Below the pieces are notes generated by a model, which was not told where the DNA came from, searched no databases, and saw only the letters and a program-made list of their open reading frames with translations. A stretch of 61,458 nucleotides of DNA from Acrocarpospora pleiomorpha. Lineage in GTDB: Bacteria > Actinomycetota > Actinomycetes > Streptosporangiales > Streptosporangiaceae. The translations under genes and the position numbers were made by a program. This document shows positions 25,156 through 33,466 of this stretch, piece after piece. Where the stretch lies: positions 1 to 61,458 of the forward strand of contig NZ_BLAF01000065.1 of assembly GCF_009687885.1 (NCBI RefSeq), given 5' to 3'. Positions within the stretch are counted from its first letter, which is position 1, and every line of letters starts with the position of its first letter.

Positions 25156-26217
25156 CTATTCGCGGCGGAAGGTGACGATCGACTCGGAATCGCCGTTTTC
25201 CACGTTGACCATCAGCCACAGTTGAGAGGTGCCGGGGATCCGCTCGATCTGTGCGTGGTGCCCCTCGCCGCCCGGCTGGGGCACCTCTTTCGTCCAACTC
25301 CGTCCGTCCCAGTGCAGAACCGAGACCCCACCGGGCTCGTCGCGGTCCTTGCCCGCGAACCAGACGTCGTCGGGCCCGAACGCGGTCACACTCTCCAGTT
25401 CGCCGTTCCACAGCGGGATGGCGGGCCGCTGCCAGGATCGGCCGTCCCAGTGCAGCACACCGGCGCTGCCCACGGCCCACACGTCGTCGGGGCCGATCTG
25501 CAAGATCGCGTCGATGGAGCCTCCGGGCAGCGTGGTCTCCTCATACCTGCCGTCGTGCCCGTGCCAGATCACGGGCTGCTCTGCCCGTATCCCGGCAACC
25601 CAGGTGTGACCGGCTCCGGTGTCCACCGCGACCAGCCTGGTCTCCTTGCCGCCGAGCACCCTTTCGGTGACGAAGGCGGTGCCGTTCCAGGTCAGAACCG
25701 CGGTGTCCGAGATCACGACCACCCGGCGGCCGTCCACGGCCACGTCCCGCCCGAATGCATCGAGCCGGTACTGCCTCCAGGCGCGCCCGTCCCAGTGCTG
25801 GGCGAAGGACTCCTCGAAACCTCCGCCTAGCATCCACGCGTTGCGCGGCCCGTCGGAGTCGATGCTCCCCAAGCTGCCCAGAGCATTCTGGACGGGCACC
25901 GCGCGCCACCGTAACCCGTCCCACGTGCGCAGCGACGTCCGGACACTGTCCTCCCAACCGGTGTACCCGACCGCCCACGCCACTTCGGGACCGGCAGCGC
26001 TTACGTCGCGCATGCCACGCTCCCACGCGTCGTCATCGGGCAGGCCGGGGACTTGGACCCACCTCTTGGAGAACGTCGCGGCAGGCGTGGTCGCTAGGGA
26101 GGGGGCCGACGTGGTGGGCGCGCTCGACGGCGAGGGGGCCGGGTCGGCGAGCTTGGGCTGTGCGGCACAGCCCAACGCGATAAAGCAGGCGGCCAGCGCC
26201 GTCACCCGCGTCCTCAT
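25156..26217 (-). CDS. lipoprotein with WD/Kelch-like beta-propeller repeats
   Basis: 353 residues. Signal peptide with lipobox (FIALGCAAQ), a Pro/Ser/Thr-rich linker to about residue 48, then repeated blades with the pattern hWDGRsW (LRTWDGLRW, HWDGRAW, LTWNGTAF, LHWDGRSW twice) and DDVWAVG/DDVWFAG. The shape suggests an extracellular five- to seven-bladed propeller. No catalytic motif is seen and the function is unknown. Confidence 0.8.
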   Translation of the reverse strand: MRTRVTALAACFIALGCAAQPKLADPAPSPSSAPTTSAPSLATTPAATFSKRWVQVPGLPDDDAWERGMRDVSAAGPEVAWAVGYTGWEDSVRTSLRTWDGLRWRAVPVQNALGSLGSIDSDGPRNAWMLGGGFEESFAQHWDGRAWRQYRLDAFGRDVAVDGRRVVVISDTAVLTWNGTAFVTERVLGGKETRLVAVDTGAGHTWVAGIRAEQPVIWHGHDGRYEETTLPGGSIDAILQIGPDDVWAVGSAGVLHWDGRSWQRPAIPLWNGELESVTAFGPDDVWFAGKDRDEPGGVSVLHWDGRSWTKEVPQPGGEGHHAQIERIPGTSQLWLMVNVENGDSESIVTFRRE

Positions 26218-26349
26218 AGCGGCGAATCGTACCGCTTCCGCCTGCGGTCACCGCCGCTGTGCAATCCCGACGGATCGTACGCCTCGGCCCTGTTGCCCTG
26301 TTCTTCCGGGTCGTCGACCAGCCGCCGGGCGGCACGGACACCGCCTAAA

Positions 26350-26376
26350 GTGAGTGACTAACTGAGTGACAACGGG
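26350..26376. repeat. putative integrase arm-type sites, copy C
   Basis: TGAGTGAC twice with 12-bp spacing, 121 bp before att copy 4; flanking bases are closest to copy B. Confidence 0.55.
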
Positions 26377-26470
26377 GGCGTACACCGAGGGAGGCCACCG
26401 AACCGCACGGGATCAAAAGACCAGCTCAGTCCCCTAGTGACCCCCTCGCCGAACCCCTCGATTAAGTGGA

Positions 26471-26514
26471 TTCGCATCGAAGGGGTCTGGGGTTCAAATC
26501 CCCATAGCTCCACC
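26471..26514. repeat. attachment-site core, copy 4
   Basis: 44 bp identical to the tRNA-Ala 3' half through CTCCACC. Right boundary of the tandem element array. A short GC hairpin (GGCCGTT...AACGGC) follows. Confidence 0.85.
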
Positions 26515-26593
26515 AGGGGCCGTTCTTGAAACGGCTGGACTGAAGTTGACGGGATCCCGTCTGATCATCGTGATCGGGCGGGATCTTGTCGTT

Positions 26594-26775
26594 TCAGGGG
26601 TTTCCGAATCGGGTTCGTCCTAGTTCGGGGCCCGTGGGGCAGGTGCCTGGGCATTGCAGCCGGAGCGCGCCGTGTGCGCCGGCGTTCTGCTTGTGCTGCG
26701 GCAAGTAGGGCTCGCGCGCCGCGATCAACGCTGCCAGTTCATCGGTGGGGGCGCGGACATCTGGGTCGTCCAGAC
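26594..26775 (-). pseudogene. C-terminal remnant of an unidentified mobile-type gene (copy 2)
   Basis: Minus-strand frame ending TGA at 26594 reads LAALIAAREPYLPQHKQ then TGPELGRTRFGNP, related to the remnant at 20166. Between its stop and att copy 4 is a strong dyad (GGGATCCCG, TGATCATCGTGATC, CGGGATC) like the one after copy 1. Confidence 0.45.
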
Positions 26776-26776
26776 G

Positions 26777-27622
26777 CTATTGGCTGGGATGAGGTTCGGC
26801 CTGGTTCCAGGTGGCGTGGATGGAGCCGAGCAGGTTGAGAGCCTGGGCGCTGGGGCTGCCGGGTTCGGCCTGGTAGATCACGAGCTGTTGGCCGGGGCTG
26901 TCGCGTATGTCAAAGGCCTGGTACGTGAGGGTCAGGGGGCCGACATCCGGGTGGAGGAAGTGCTTGGCGTCCTGGGTCTTGCCGCGGACGGTGTGGGTGT
27001 TCCACAGGTGGGCGAAGTCTGCGCTGTGCTCGGTGAGGGTGCGGAAGAGTTCGCGCAGCCGCGGGTTGTCAGGATCGAGGCCGGCCGCCTGGCGCAGGTT
27101 GGCCACGGTGGCTTGGGCGGTCCAGCTCCACTGGGTGTAGAAGTGCCGGCCTGCCGGGTCGCAGAAGGTCATGCGGGCCAGGTTGTCCGCCTGCTCGAAG
27201 GGTGAGTACAGGGCGGCGGCGAGGGCGTTGACCGCCAGGATGTCCAAGGTCGGGTTGATGACGAACGCCGGGCCGCCCGGGTAGCCATCCATCAGCTGGC
27301 GCAGGGCGGGGCTGACACGGTCGGTGGTGCGGGTGAACTGGTCACTCGGAGATGTCCCGGCCAGCCGGTGCAGGTGTGCGCGGGCGTCGGTGTCGAGTTG
27401 CAGGGCGCGGCTGAGCGCGTCGAGCACCTGGGGTGAGGGATGGCGTTCGCGGCCCTGTTCGAGGCGGGTGTAGTAGTCGGCGTTGACACCGGCCAGGACG
27501 GCGACCTCCTCACGGCGCAGGCCGGTGACTCTGCGCACGCCGTAGCTGGCCATGCCGACGTCCTGCGGGAGCAGACCCGCTCGGCGCGCGCGAAGGAACT
27601 CTCCCAGCTGGTTGTCAGGCAT
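26777..27622 (-). CDS. XRE-family regulator with MmyB-like ligand domain
   Basis: 281 residues. N-terminal HTH (GEFLRARRAGLLPQDVG, RVTGLRREEVAVLAGVNADYYTRLEQGRE) plus the MmyB-type domain (about 100-280) with NPTLDILAVNALAAALYSPF and DIRDSPGQQLVIYQAEPGS. In actinomycetes these regulators usually lie divergent from the oxidoreductase or small-protein gene they repress. Here the divergent gene encodes an Atu4866-domain protein. Confidence 0.9.
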   Translation of the reverse strand: MPDNQLGEFLRARRAGLLPQDVGMASYGVRRVTGLRREEVAVLAGVNADYYTRLEQGRERHPSPQVLDALSRALQLDTDARAHLHRLAGTSPSDQFTRTTDRVSPALRQLMDGYPGGPAFVINPTLDILAVNALAAALYSPFEQADNLARMTFCDPAGRHFYTQWSWTAQATVANLRQAAGLDPDNPRLRELFRTLTEHSADFAHLWNTHTVRGKTQDAKHFLHPDVGPLTLTYQAFDIRDSPGQQLVIYQAEPGSPSAQALNLLGSIHATWNQAEPHPSQ

Positions 27623-27762
27623 GCCTTCAGGCTATGCCGCGGGGCGGCGTGCTGCCTGGGTGTGCCTCACCCAGGCAGCACGCGTCCTGGTTGATGGTCA
27701 GCGACCTGCGCAGACTCGATGGTGCAGGACAGATCCGCACTTACACATGGAAGGAGTCCGAC

Positions 27763-28014
27763 ATGGCAAAGGCCACCGAGGACACTGCCGATGTGGTGGG
27801 CATGTGGGTGACCGCGGACGGTTACATCCGCCAGGAGTTGCGCTCGGACGGCCGGTACGACGAGGCCCGCGGTAACCGGCGTAGCGCGTACACGGGCCGT
27901 TACACGGTAACCGGCAGCCACATCGACTACGTCGACGACACCGGGTTCACCGCGACCGGCGACATCCGCGACAGCGTGCTCTACCACGAACACCTCGTGC
28001 TCTACCGGGAGTAG
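27763..28014 (+). CDS. Atu4866-domain small protein
   Basis: 83 residues: VVGMWVTADGYIRQELRSDGRYDEARG, then YTGRYTVTGSHIDYVDDTGFTATGDI, matching the small beta-barrel Atu4866 family, which is found beside XRE/MmyB regulators and metabolic enzymes. The biochemical role is not known. AAGGAG precedes the ATG by 7 bp, and the amidohydrolase follows after 53 bp, so an operon is likely. Confidence 0.85.
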   Translation: MAKATEDTADVVGMWVTADGYIRQELRSDGRYDEARGNRRSAYTGRYTVTGSHIDYVDDTGFTATGDIRDSVLYHEHLVLYRE

Positions 28015-28067
28015 AGAAGCCGTGCAGCTCAGCGCAACCCCTACCTCACGATGAAGAAGGATCCCTC

Positions 28068-29462
28068 ATGAATGCCGACGACACCGCCAGTGCTGCTGTA
28101 CTCGAGCAACTCCAGCGCCGCTCTGCGGACCCTCAGCGGCGCATCCTGTTCACCGGTGCGACGATCGTGACCATGGACCCGGCTCTAGGCGTCCTGGACC
28201 GCGGCGATCTGCTCGTCGAGGGCGATACGATCGCTGCGGTCGGACCCGCGCTGAGCACGGACGACGCCGTCGTGGTGGAATCCACCGGCACGATTCTCGC
28301 GCCAGGCTTCGTCGACACCCACCGGCACGCCTGGGAGGCCCAGCTGCGGCGGATCATGCCGGACGTCGACGACCTCGCCGGTTACGTCATGGCCACCTTG
28401 GCCGGCTACGCCCCTGCGTACCGGCCTGAGGACATGTACATCGGCACCAAACTGGCCGCGCTGACCGCAATCGACAGCGGCATCACCTGCATGCTCGACT
28501 TCTCCCACAACTCCCGCTCAGCCGAGCACTCCGACGCCGCCATCCAGGCCCTCCTCGACACCGGCATCCGCGGAGTGCACGCCTCAATGGGCCCGCACTT
28601 CGGCGACTGGGACCGCCAGTGGCCCGGCGACTTGAGGCGGCTCAAGAACCAGTACTTCAGCAGCAATGACCAGTTGCTCACCCTGCGCGTGGCGGCGCTC
28701 GCCACGGACGAGATCGCCGGGCCTGCTCTCACCTACGGTCCCGACCTCGCCCGCGTGGCCCAGGACTTGGACATCGGCGTAAGCGTCGATGCCGTCTTCG
28801 GCACGTCCTCCTCGGAGGCCGTGCTGCGCTGGGCCAAGGAGGGCATCCTCAACCCCGGCGTCACCCTCATCCATGCCACCGGCCTGACTACCGAGGCGTG
28901 GAAGACCATGGCAGCAACGGGCACCACTGTGGCCCTGGCCCCCACCTCCGACGCGCAGATCGGGCTGGAGACCGCAATTCCCGCAATAGACGAGGCGCTG
29001 TCGGCCGGCATCCGCCCCGGCCTGAGCATCGACGTCGAAGTCGCCCTGGCCAGCGACATGTTCACCCAGATGCGAGCCCTGCACGCCATCCAGCGGATGC
29101 GCGCCGTCAACGCCTCCTACGGCACCGGCCGGCCGCCCTCCCGGATCACCACTCACGACGTACTGGACTTTGCAACCCGTCAAGGCGCCCGCACCAATGG
29201 ACTGGAGAGCATGACCGGTTCGCTCACCCCCGGCAAGAAGGCCGACCTTCAGATCATCCAGGCGGAAGCCCTCAACAACATGCCGCTGAACGACCCTATC
29301 GGCACTGTGGTCCTGGGCTCCGACGCCCGCAACATCAGCGCCGTCCTCATCAACGGCGAACCCCGCAAGTGGAACGGCCACGTCCTTGGCGTCGACCTGC
29401 CCGCTTTGCGCAACGAGGTGCAGGCCTCGCGCGCGCACCTCCTGAGCGCCACCACCAGGTGA
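28068..29462 (+). CDS. amidohydrolase (TRZ/ATZ-like deaminase/hydrolase family)
   Basis: 464 residues, cytosolic TIM-barrel hydrolase. The metal HxH pair is His85 and His87 in GFVDTHRHAW; a later His lies in TLIHATGL and an Asp in LSIDVEVALASDMFTQMR. The usual HCPxSN block is replaced by LAPTSDAQIGLE. The C-terminal composite domain LTPGKKADLQII is normal. Closest in plan to the amidohydrolase at 33744 (same GFVDTHRH and ASDMFTQMR/AADMFGQMR motifs), so the two probably act on related N-containing compounds; the substrate is not deducible. Confidence 0.87.
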   Translation: MNADDTASAAVLEQLQRRSADPQRRILFTGATIVTMDPALGVLDRGDLLVEGDTIAAVGPALSTDDAVVVESTGTILAPGFVDTHRHAWEAQLRRIMPDVDDLAGYVMATLAGYAPAYRPEDMYIGTKLAALTAIDSGITCMLDFSHNSRSAEHSDAAIQALLDTGIRGVHASMGPHFGDWDRQWPGDLRRLKNQYFSSNDQLLTLRVAALATDEIAGPALTYGPDLARVAQDLDIGVSVDAVFGTSSSEAVLRWAKEGILNPGVTLIHATGLTTEAWKTMAATGTTVALAPTSDAQIGLETAIPAIDEALSAGIRPGLSIDVEVALASDMFTQMRALHAIQRMRAVNASYGTGRPPSRITTHDVLDFATRQGARTNGLESMTGSLTPGKKADLQIIQAEALNNMPLNDPIGTVVLGSDARNISAVLINGEPRKWNGHVLGVDLPALRNEVQASRAHLLSATTR

Positions 29463-30083
29463 ACCCTCTCCGCGTAAACCCCATGCCTCTCATAAGCAGG
29501 GCGACGCATGCCGTACCTGCACTGGGGTGTGCACGATCGAATATCGAATGAGGGAGACACCACCACTGCGAGCCACGCCGTGACGAGGTCGTCCTGCAGG
29601 AAATCCGCAACTCTTGCGGGCGGCCGCTGCTGCTGACCTGCGGCACCGTCATCACCGCAAACCGAGGAGGCCGAACGCCCTCATCGGCAGATCAGTGATC
29701 GTGGACCCGGCCCCGGCAGCCTGCCCGGGAAGCGATCTTGGAAGCGTCTGCTGTGCCCCAGGCCAGGAGCACTCGTGAACACTCCACCGCAAGTCAGAGG
29801 CCGTCCTCACGTGAGGGCGGCTTCTTTTGTGTCCGCTAATGCCCGAATTTTGGGGGCGGATTGGGGCCGCCAGCCCGTACTGACCGCCACACCATGATCG
29901 AAGGAGGCTCGCGCTGGAGATCGACGTGCGACCAGGTCAACGCGCGAAGCCCTTCGGTGTGCGCCGATCAACAGCGACAGAACGATGTAGGCGTTGAGTG
30001 GAGTGCCCTCGGAGGCGCCCCGATCTCCCCGATCAACTCGTGGGCAATGACCATGGTGTCGCTCGCCGGGTCGATGACCCCCA
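29463..30083. other. gene-poor interval with degraded coding debris
   Basis: No intact gene. Short protein-like stretches (such as EIDVRPGQRAKPFGVR on the plus strand near 29912) suggest decayed genes. A terminator hairpin is at 29800. Confidence 0.4.
29800..29827 (+). terminator. Rho-independent terminator
   Basis: Self-complementary GCCGTCCTCAC/GTGAGGGCGGC (one G-T pair) followed by TTCTTTT. It is 340 bp after the amidohydrolase stop and probably belonged to a gene now lost. Confidence 0.7.
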
Positions 30084-30420
30084 TATGGTTGCGGACCTGG
30101 TGGCGGATGTGTTCCTGGCGGTGATGGAGTCCGCTCATACATACCGGCCGGGACGGGGCAGTGAGGTCGCGTGGCTGTACGGAGTGGCACGCAACACGCT
30201 CTCGGCTGAGCGGCGCAGGTCGTTGAGGGAGTCCCAGCTGACCGACCGCGTGAGCAGGCGGCGGCCGCTGGACAGCGATGACATCGCCCGGCTGGAGGAG
30301 CGCATCGACGCGGAGCAGCTTGCCCGGCGAGCCTTCAAGGCCATGGCCGAGCTGCCCGAGGGGGAACGCGCGGTGCTGGAGCTGGTCGTCCTCGATCAGC
30401 TGACGGTCACCGAAGCAGCC
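30084..30420 (+). pseudogene. ECF sigma factor, internal fragment
   Basis: MVADLVADVFLAVMESAHTY (region 2), EVAWLYGVARNTLSAERRR and ELPEGERAVLELVVLDQLT (start of region 4) are typical of ECF sigma-70 factors. The N-terminus is missing and the frame leaves the family just after TVTEAA, before the recognition helix. It reads without a stop into the AraC-type gene, which gives one long artificial open frame from 29998 to 31143. Confidence 0.75.
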
Positions 30421-30432
30421 TATCCTTCTCTC

Positions 30433-31143
30433 GTGGTACTGCGGTTCGAGACTCGCGCGTCCGACTCGCCCTGGGTCGACACCGTGTGGACCTGTTCGAG
30501 CGAGCGGGTCGCGGAGATGACCTCGGTGGCGGCGGTGTGCTGGGGTCTGGTGTTCTGGGAGTTCGAGGGCACGGCGTACGCGAACATCTCCGGCCCTGAG
30601 ACCAGGACCGGCACCGCGCCGGTGCCGGAGGGCGCGACCTTTGTCGGCATCGAGTTCGCGGTGGGCACCTGGCTCCGGGCTGTGCCCACGTCGGCACTGG
30701 TCGACCGTGGCGTCGAACTCCCCGACGCCACGCACAGGACCTTCCGGCTGGACGGTCTCCGTTGGGAGACGCCTGGCCCTGACGACGCTGAGGCACTGGT
30801 CGACCGCCTTGTGCGCGCCGGAGCCGTGGTCCGTGACCCGCTCGTCGCCGAGGTTCGCCGAGGCCACCGTCCAGTGGTCTCGGAACGCACCGTCGAACGC
30901 CGGTTCCGCGCGGCGACCGGGCTCACCCAGGGCGCCGTACGGCAGATCGAACGCGTCCGCAAGGCCTCGGTGCTGCTGGCCGCCGGCATCCCGGTCGCCG
31001 ATGTCGTCTCCAGGCTCGAGTACTTCGACGAGCCGCACCTGGCCCGTGCGCTGCGCCGGTATGTCGGGCGTACGGCGCGACAACTCCGCGAGGGCACCGG
31101 CGGTGCGATCGCCCTGGCTCTGGATCAGCCGGCGACGTCGTAG
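30433..31143 (+). CDS. AraC-family transcriptional regulator
   Basis: About 236 residues from the GTG at 30433 (VVLRFETRASDSPWVDTVWTC is the usual N-terminus of this subgroup). The C-terminal AraC domain holds VSERTVERRFRAATGLTQGAVRQIERVRKASVLLAAGIPVADVVSRLEYFDEPHLARALRRYVG. The upstream junction with the sigma fragment removes its native promoter, so expression is uncertain. Its 3' end overlaps the convergent reductase gene by 19 bp, a common pairing in actinomycetes. Confidence 0.78.
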   Translation: MVLRFETRASDSPWVDTVWTCSSERVAEMTSVAAVCWGLVFWEFEGTAYANISGPETRTGTAPVPEGATFVGIEFAVGTWLRAVPTSALVDRGVELPDATHRTFRLDGLRWETPGPDDAEALVDRLVRAGAVVRDPLVAEVRRGHRPVVSERTVERRFRAATGLTQGAVRQIERVRKASVLLAAGIPVADVVSRLEYFDEPHLARALRRYVGRTARQLREGTGGAIALALDQPATS

Positions 31144-31703
31144 ATCAACTTGACGACACCGTTCGGGTAGGCCGCGGACTCCCGAAGACTCAGTGCCTGC
31201 TTGTCCTTGTCCGCTCTGCTGAACAGGCTCTTCCCGGCTCCGAGCAGCACCGGGAAGACGAGCAGGTTGTACCGGTCGACCAGGCCCGCGTCCGACAGGC
31301 GTCGAGCGAGCTCCGCACTCCCATGGATGAAGATCGCGCCACCCTCGCTCTTCTTGAGCTCGACCACGTCTTCGGTCGAGCGCAGGATCCTCGTCGGACC
31401 CCAACCCTCGACGAGGGCGTCGTCGGACAGCGTGGTCGAGACCACGTATTTGGGCAGCTCCTTGTAGGCGGCGTGGTCCTCCGAGTCGCGCCAGACCGGT
31501 GCGAACACCTCGTAGCTGCGGCGGCCGAACATCAGCGCCGTTGTGTCCTCGAGCTCCTCGCCCTTGAGTGAGAACGCCTCGGGCAGGAACTCGATGTCGT
31601 TGACCACCCAGCCACCGCTGCGGTGGTCTTCGCCCGGACCACCGCCCGGGGAGTCCACAACGCCGTCAAGCGAAACGAACGCGGTATAGATCAGATCACG
31701 CAT
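31125..31703 (-). CDS. dihydrofolate reductase-family protein (RibD C-terminal type)
   Basis: 192 residues. LIYTAFVSLDGVVDSPGG at the N-terminus, TTALMFGRRSYEVFAPVW, IFIHGSAELARRLSDAGLVD and FPVLLGAGKSLFS are the motifs of the YyaP/RibD-C family, an NADPH reductase fold. It is unlikely to be the housekeeping folA. Convergent with the AraC gene, which probably regulates it in relatives. Confidence 0.9.
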   Translation of the reverse strand: MRDLIYTAFVSLDGVVDSPGGGPGEDHRSGGWVVNDIEFLPEAFSLKGEELEDTTALMFGRRSYEVFAPVWRDSEDHAAYKELPKYVVSTTLSDDALVEGWGPTRILRSTEDVVELKKSEGGAIFIHGSAELARRLSDAGLVDRYNLLVFPVLLGAGKSLFSRADKDKQALSLRESAAYPNGVVKLIYDVAG

Positions 31704-31968
31704 GTGCTGTTCTCCTCATTGCCGGGCGACGAGGCCGCCAGGCAGATCGACAAGCGGACGGTGGTGCCACGCCTACGCGCCGCGGCGGAGTACCCACGCC
31801 CATGCTAGGAAGCGCCACTACGGCCGTCTTGTACGGAAACGACGGCCCGAGTGGTCGCGCAAAGTGAAGGTCAAGCCAGGAGTGTGCGGACATTGGCCTG
31901 AGTGACGTCGACCAGGCGCGGATGTGGTTCGACAGCGTCTGGAACACCATCAGCCACGAGGTCGAACT
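31704..31968. other. intergenic region upstream of the reductase gene
   Basis: No gene supported. It must hold the promoter of the reductase gene (minus). Confidence 0.35.
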
Positions 31969-32200
31969 GTGAACCTGAACGAGCGGCTGATCGACCTCCT
32001 GGACGAGGCGAAAGCGCTGTTCCTGGACTTCGACGGACCGGTGTGCGACATCTTCGCCGGGTTGCCGGCGAGTGCCCTCGCACTCCTACCTTGGAGGCGC
32101 TGGAGAACCGTGAAGAGATCGTGTGGCCGCTCGGGACTATCTCCAGGAGCAGGTGTTGCGGGCTCATGGGTGAGAAGGGGCGCCCGTCGACTGTCGGATG
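31969..32200 (+). pseudogene. HAD-family hydrolase, N-terminal fragment
   Basis: From the GTG at 31969: LIDLLDEAKALFLDFDGPVCDIFAGLPA carries the HAD nucleophile motif DFDGPV. The reading frame shifts near 32070 (continuing as TPTLEALENREEIVWPL in another frame) and the rest is missing where the LacI gene ends. Confidence 0.7.
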
Positions 32201-33198
32201 ACGAGTTCTGGTGGGAGTTTCTCAATCGTCGGCTCCGTTGTCGCGCCTGCGATCACCGCGAGAGCGAGCGTGGCGACTCGCCGACCGAGTTCGAGGCTGG
32301 GGAGACGTACGGTCGTCAGTGGTGGGTTAACGTGATTCGATAAGGGCGCATCGTTGTATCCCACGATGGAGATGTCTCGCGGGCAGGTCAATCCTCGGTC
32401 GCGCAATGCTTCCAGTGCCCCGACGGCCATGAGGTCGTTGTGCGCGAAGAAGGCTGTTGGATGCCGGCCCGGGGCGTCCAGGATGGCTTCTGCGAGCCGT
32501 CGGCCCTCTTCGACCGTCGGCGCGGCCGCGGACTGGTCAACGAAACGTTCGCGGGCCGTCGTCGTGGACATCACGGCGGCGAAGCCTTGTTCTCTACCGC
32601 GGAACGAACTGACATCCATCGGTCCGCGTAGCTGGGCTAGATCGCGGTGGCCGAGACTGACGAGGTGCTCGGCCGCGAGCTGCCCGCCGAGTACGTCGTC
32701 ATGCGTGATGGTTGGGAACCGGGCTGACCCGACGCTGCGGACGGCGAGCACGACCGGGATTTTCTCAGCAAGTGATGCCACCGCTTGCTCGTCGCCAAAG
32801 TGAGCCGCGCTGAGGATTACCGCGTCAACGCGCCGAGCGACGAAATGGTCGATGATCTCCAGTAGGGTGCCGCCGTCGTCGTGCGTCTCCGCGATCAACA
32901 GCAGCTTTTGTTCGGCGCGGATGATCTGCTCGATCCCGCGCAGGATGGGCGGCAGGAACGGGTTCGCGACGTCCGCAACCACGACTCCCACCATCCCGCT
33001 GGAGTTCTTGCGCAGGCTGCGGGCGAACGAGTTGACGTGGTAGCCGGCCTCCTGGGCCACTCGCCGCACCCGGTCGCGTGTCTCCGGGGTGAGCATGTCG
33101 CCACGGGCCGGGTCCAATGCCCGGGAAGCCGTGGCGGGATGGACGCCCGCAAGGCGAGCGATGTCCTTGAGCGTGACGCGTGCCGGCGATCGATCCAC
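32164..33198 (-). CDS. LacI-family transcriptional regulator
   Basis: 344 residues from the GTG at 33198. HTH: VTLKDIARLAGVHPATASRAL, hinge NSFARSLRKNSSGMVGVVV, then a periplasmic-binding-protein-like sensor (DHFVARRVDAVILSAAHF, AFFAHNDLMAVGALEALRDRG, ISIVGYNDAPLSNHVNPPLTTVR). An in-frame ATG at 33249 would add 17 residues and bury the palindrome at 33209 in the gene, so 33198 is preferred, though no strong ribosome site precedes either. It probably represses itself and the divergent catabolic genes through TGCAATGCATTGCA-type sites. Confidence 0.9.
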   Translation of the reverse strand: MDRSPARVTLKDIARLAGVHPATASRALDPARGDMLTPETRDRVRRVAQEAGYHVNSFARSLRKNSSGMVGVVVADVANPFLPPILRGIEQIIRAEQKLLLIAETHDDGGTLLEIIDHFVARRVDAVILSAAHFGDEQAVASLAEKIPVVLAVRSVGSARFPTITHDDVLGGQLAAEHLVSLGHRDLAQLRGPMDVSSFRGREQGFAAVMSTTTARERFVDQSAAAPTVEEGRRLAEAILDAPGRHPTAFFAHNDLMAVGALEALRDRGLTCPRDISIVGYNDAPLSNHVNPPLTTVRLPSLELGRRVATLALAVIAGATTEPTIEKLPPELVIRQSTGAPSHP

Positions 33199-33208
33199 GA
33201 ACGTATGA

Positions 33209-33222
33209 TGCAATGCTTTGCA
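33209..33222. promoter_or_regulatory. putative LacI-family operator O2
   Basis: TGCAATGCTTTGCA, one mismatch from the perfect palindrome at 33354. Lies 11 bp upstream of the regulator GTG; suggests autoregulation. Confidence 0.6.
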
Positions 33223-33309
33223 GGCACGCGCAACTTGGTGCAACGACATTCTGGTGGGCCGCGTGGAGAGGCGAAGCTCGACGTCACGGTGGTGGTTCGA
33301 AACAAGCCG

Positions 33310-33338
33310 TTGACACGCCCGTGCGGCGCACGTAACGT
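33310..33338 (+). promoter_or_regulatory. sigma-70-type promoter for the catabolic operon
   Basis: TTGACA, 17-bp spacer, TAACGT. It reads toward the amidohydrolase at 33744. The predicted start (about 33345) is just before the operator at 33354. Confidence 0.65.
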
Positions 33339-33353
33339 TCTCCAACACTGCGA

Positions 33354-33367
33354 TGCAATGCATTGCA
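33354..33367. promoter_or_regulatory. putative LacI-family operator O1
   Basis: TGCAATGCATTGCA, a perfect 14-bp palindrome starting 16 bp after the -10 box, an ideal roadblock or repression site for the divergent LacI protein. Confidence 0.7.
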
Positions 33368-33466
33368 CAAGGCGGCTCCCGGCACAAAGGCGATGGGCGG
33401 TTATGGATACAGTGGAAGAGCGACAAACGCCTGTGCTCGCCGTCGGGGGCGTGAGCGAGACGTATC

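Noticed and set aside
16432..26514. Extra tRNA-Ala genes at the three downstream repeats
   Set aside because: Only the 3' half is present; D-arm and 5' acceptor strand are missing, so they are att scars.
28584..29438. Minus-strand frames inside the first amidohydrolase gene
   Set aside because: Shadow frames with no start site; the plus-strand enzyme is intact.
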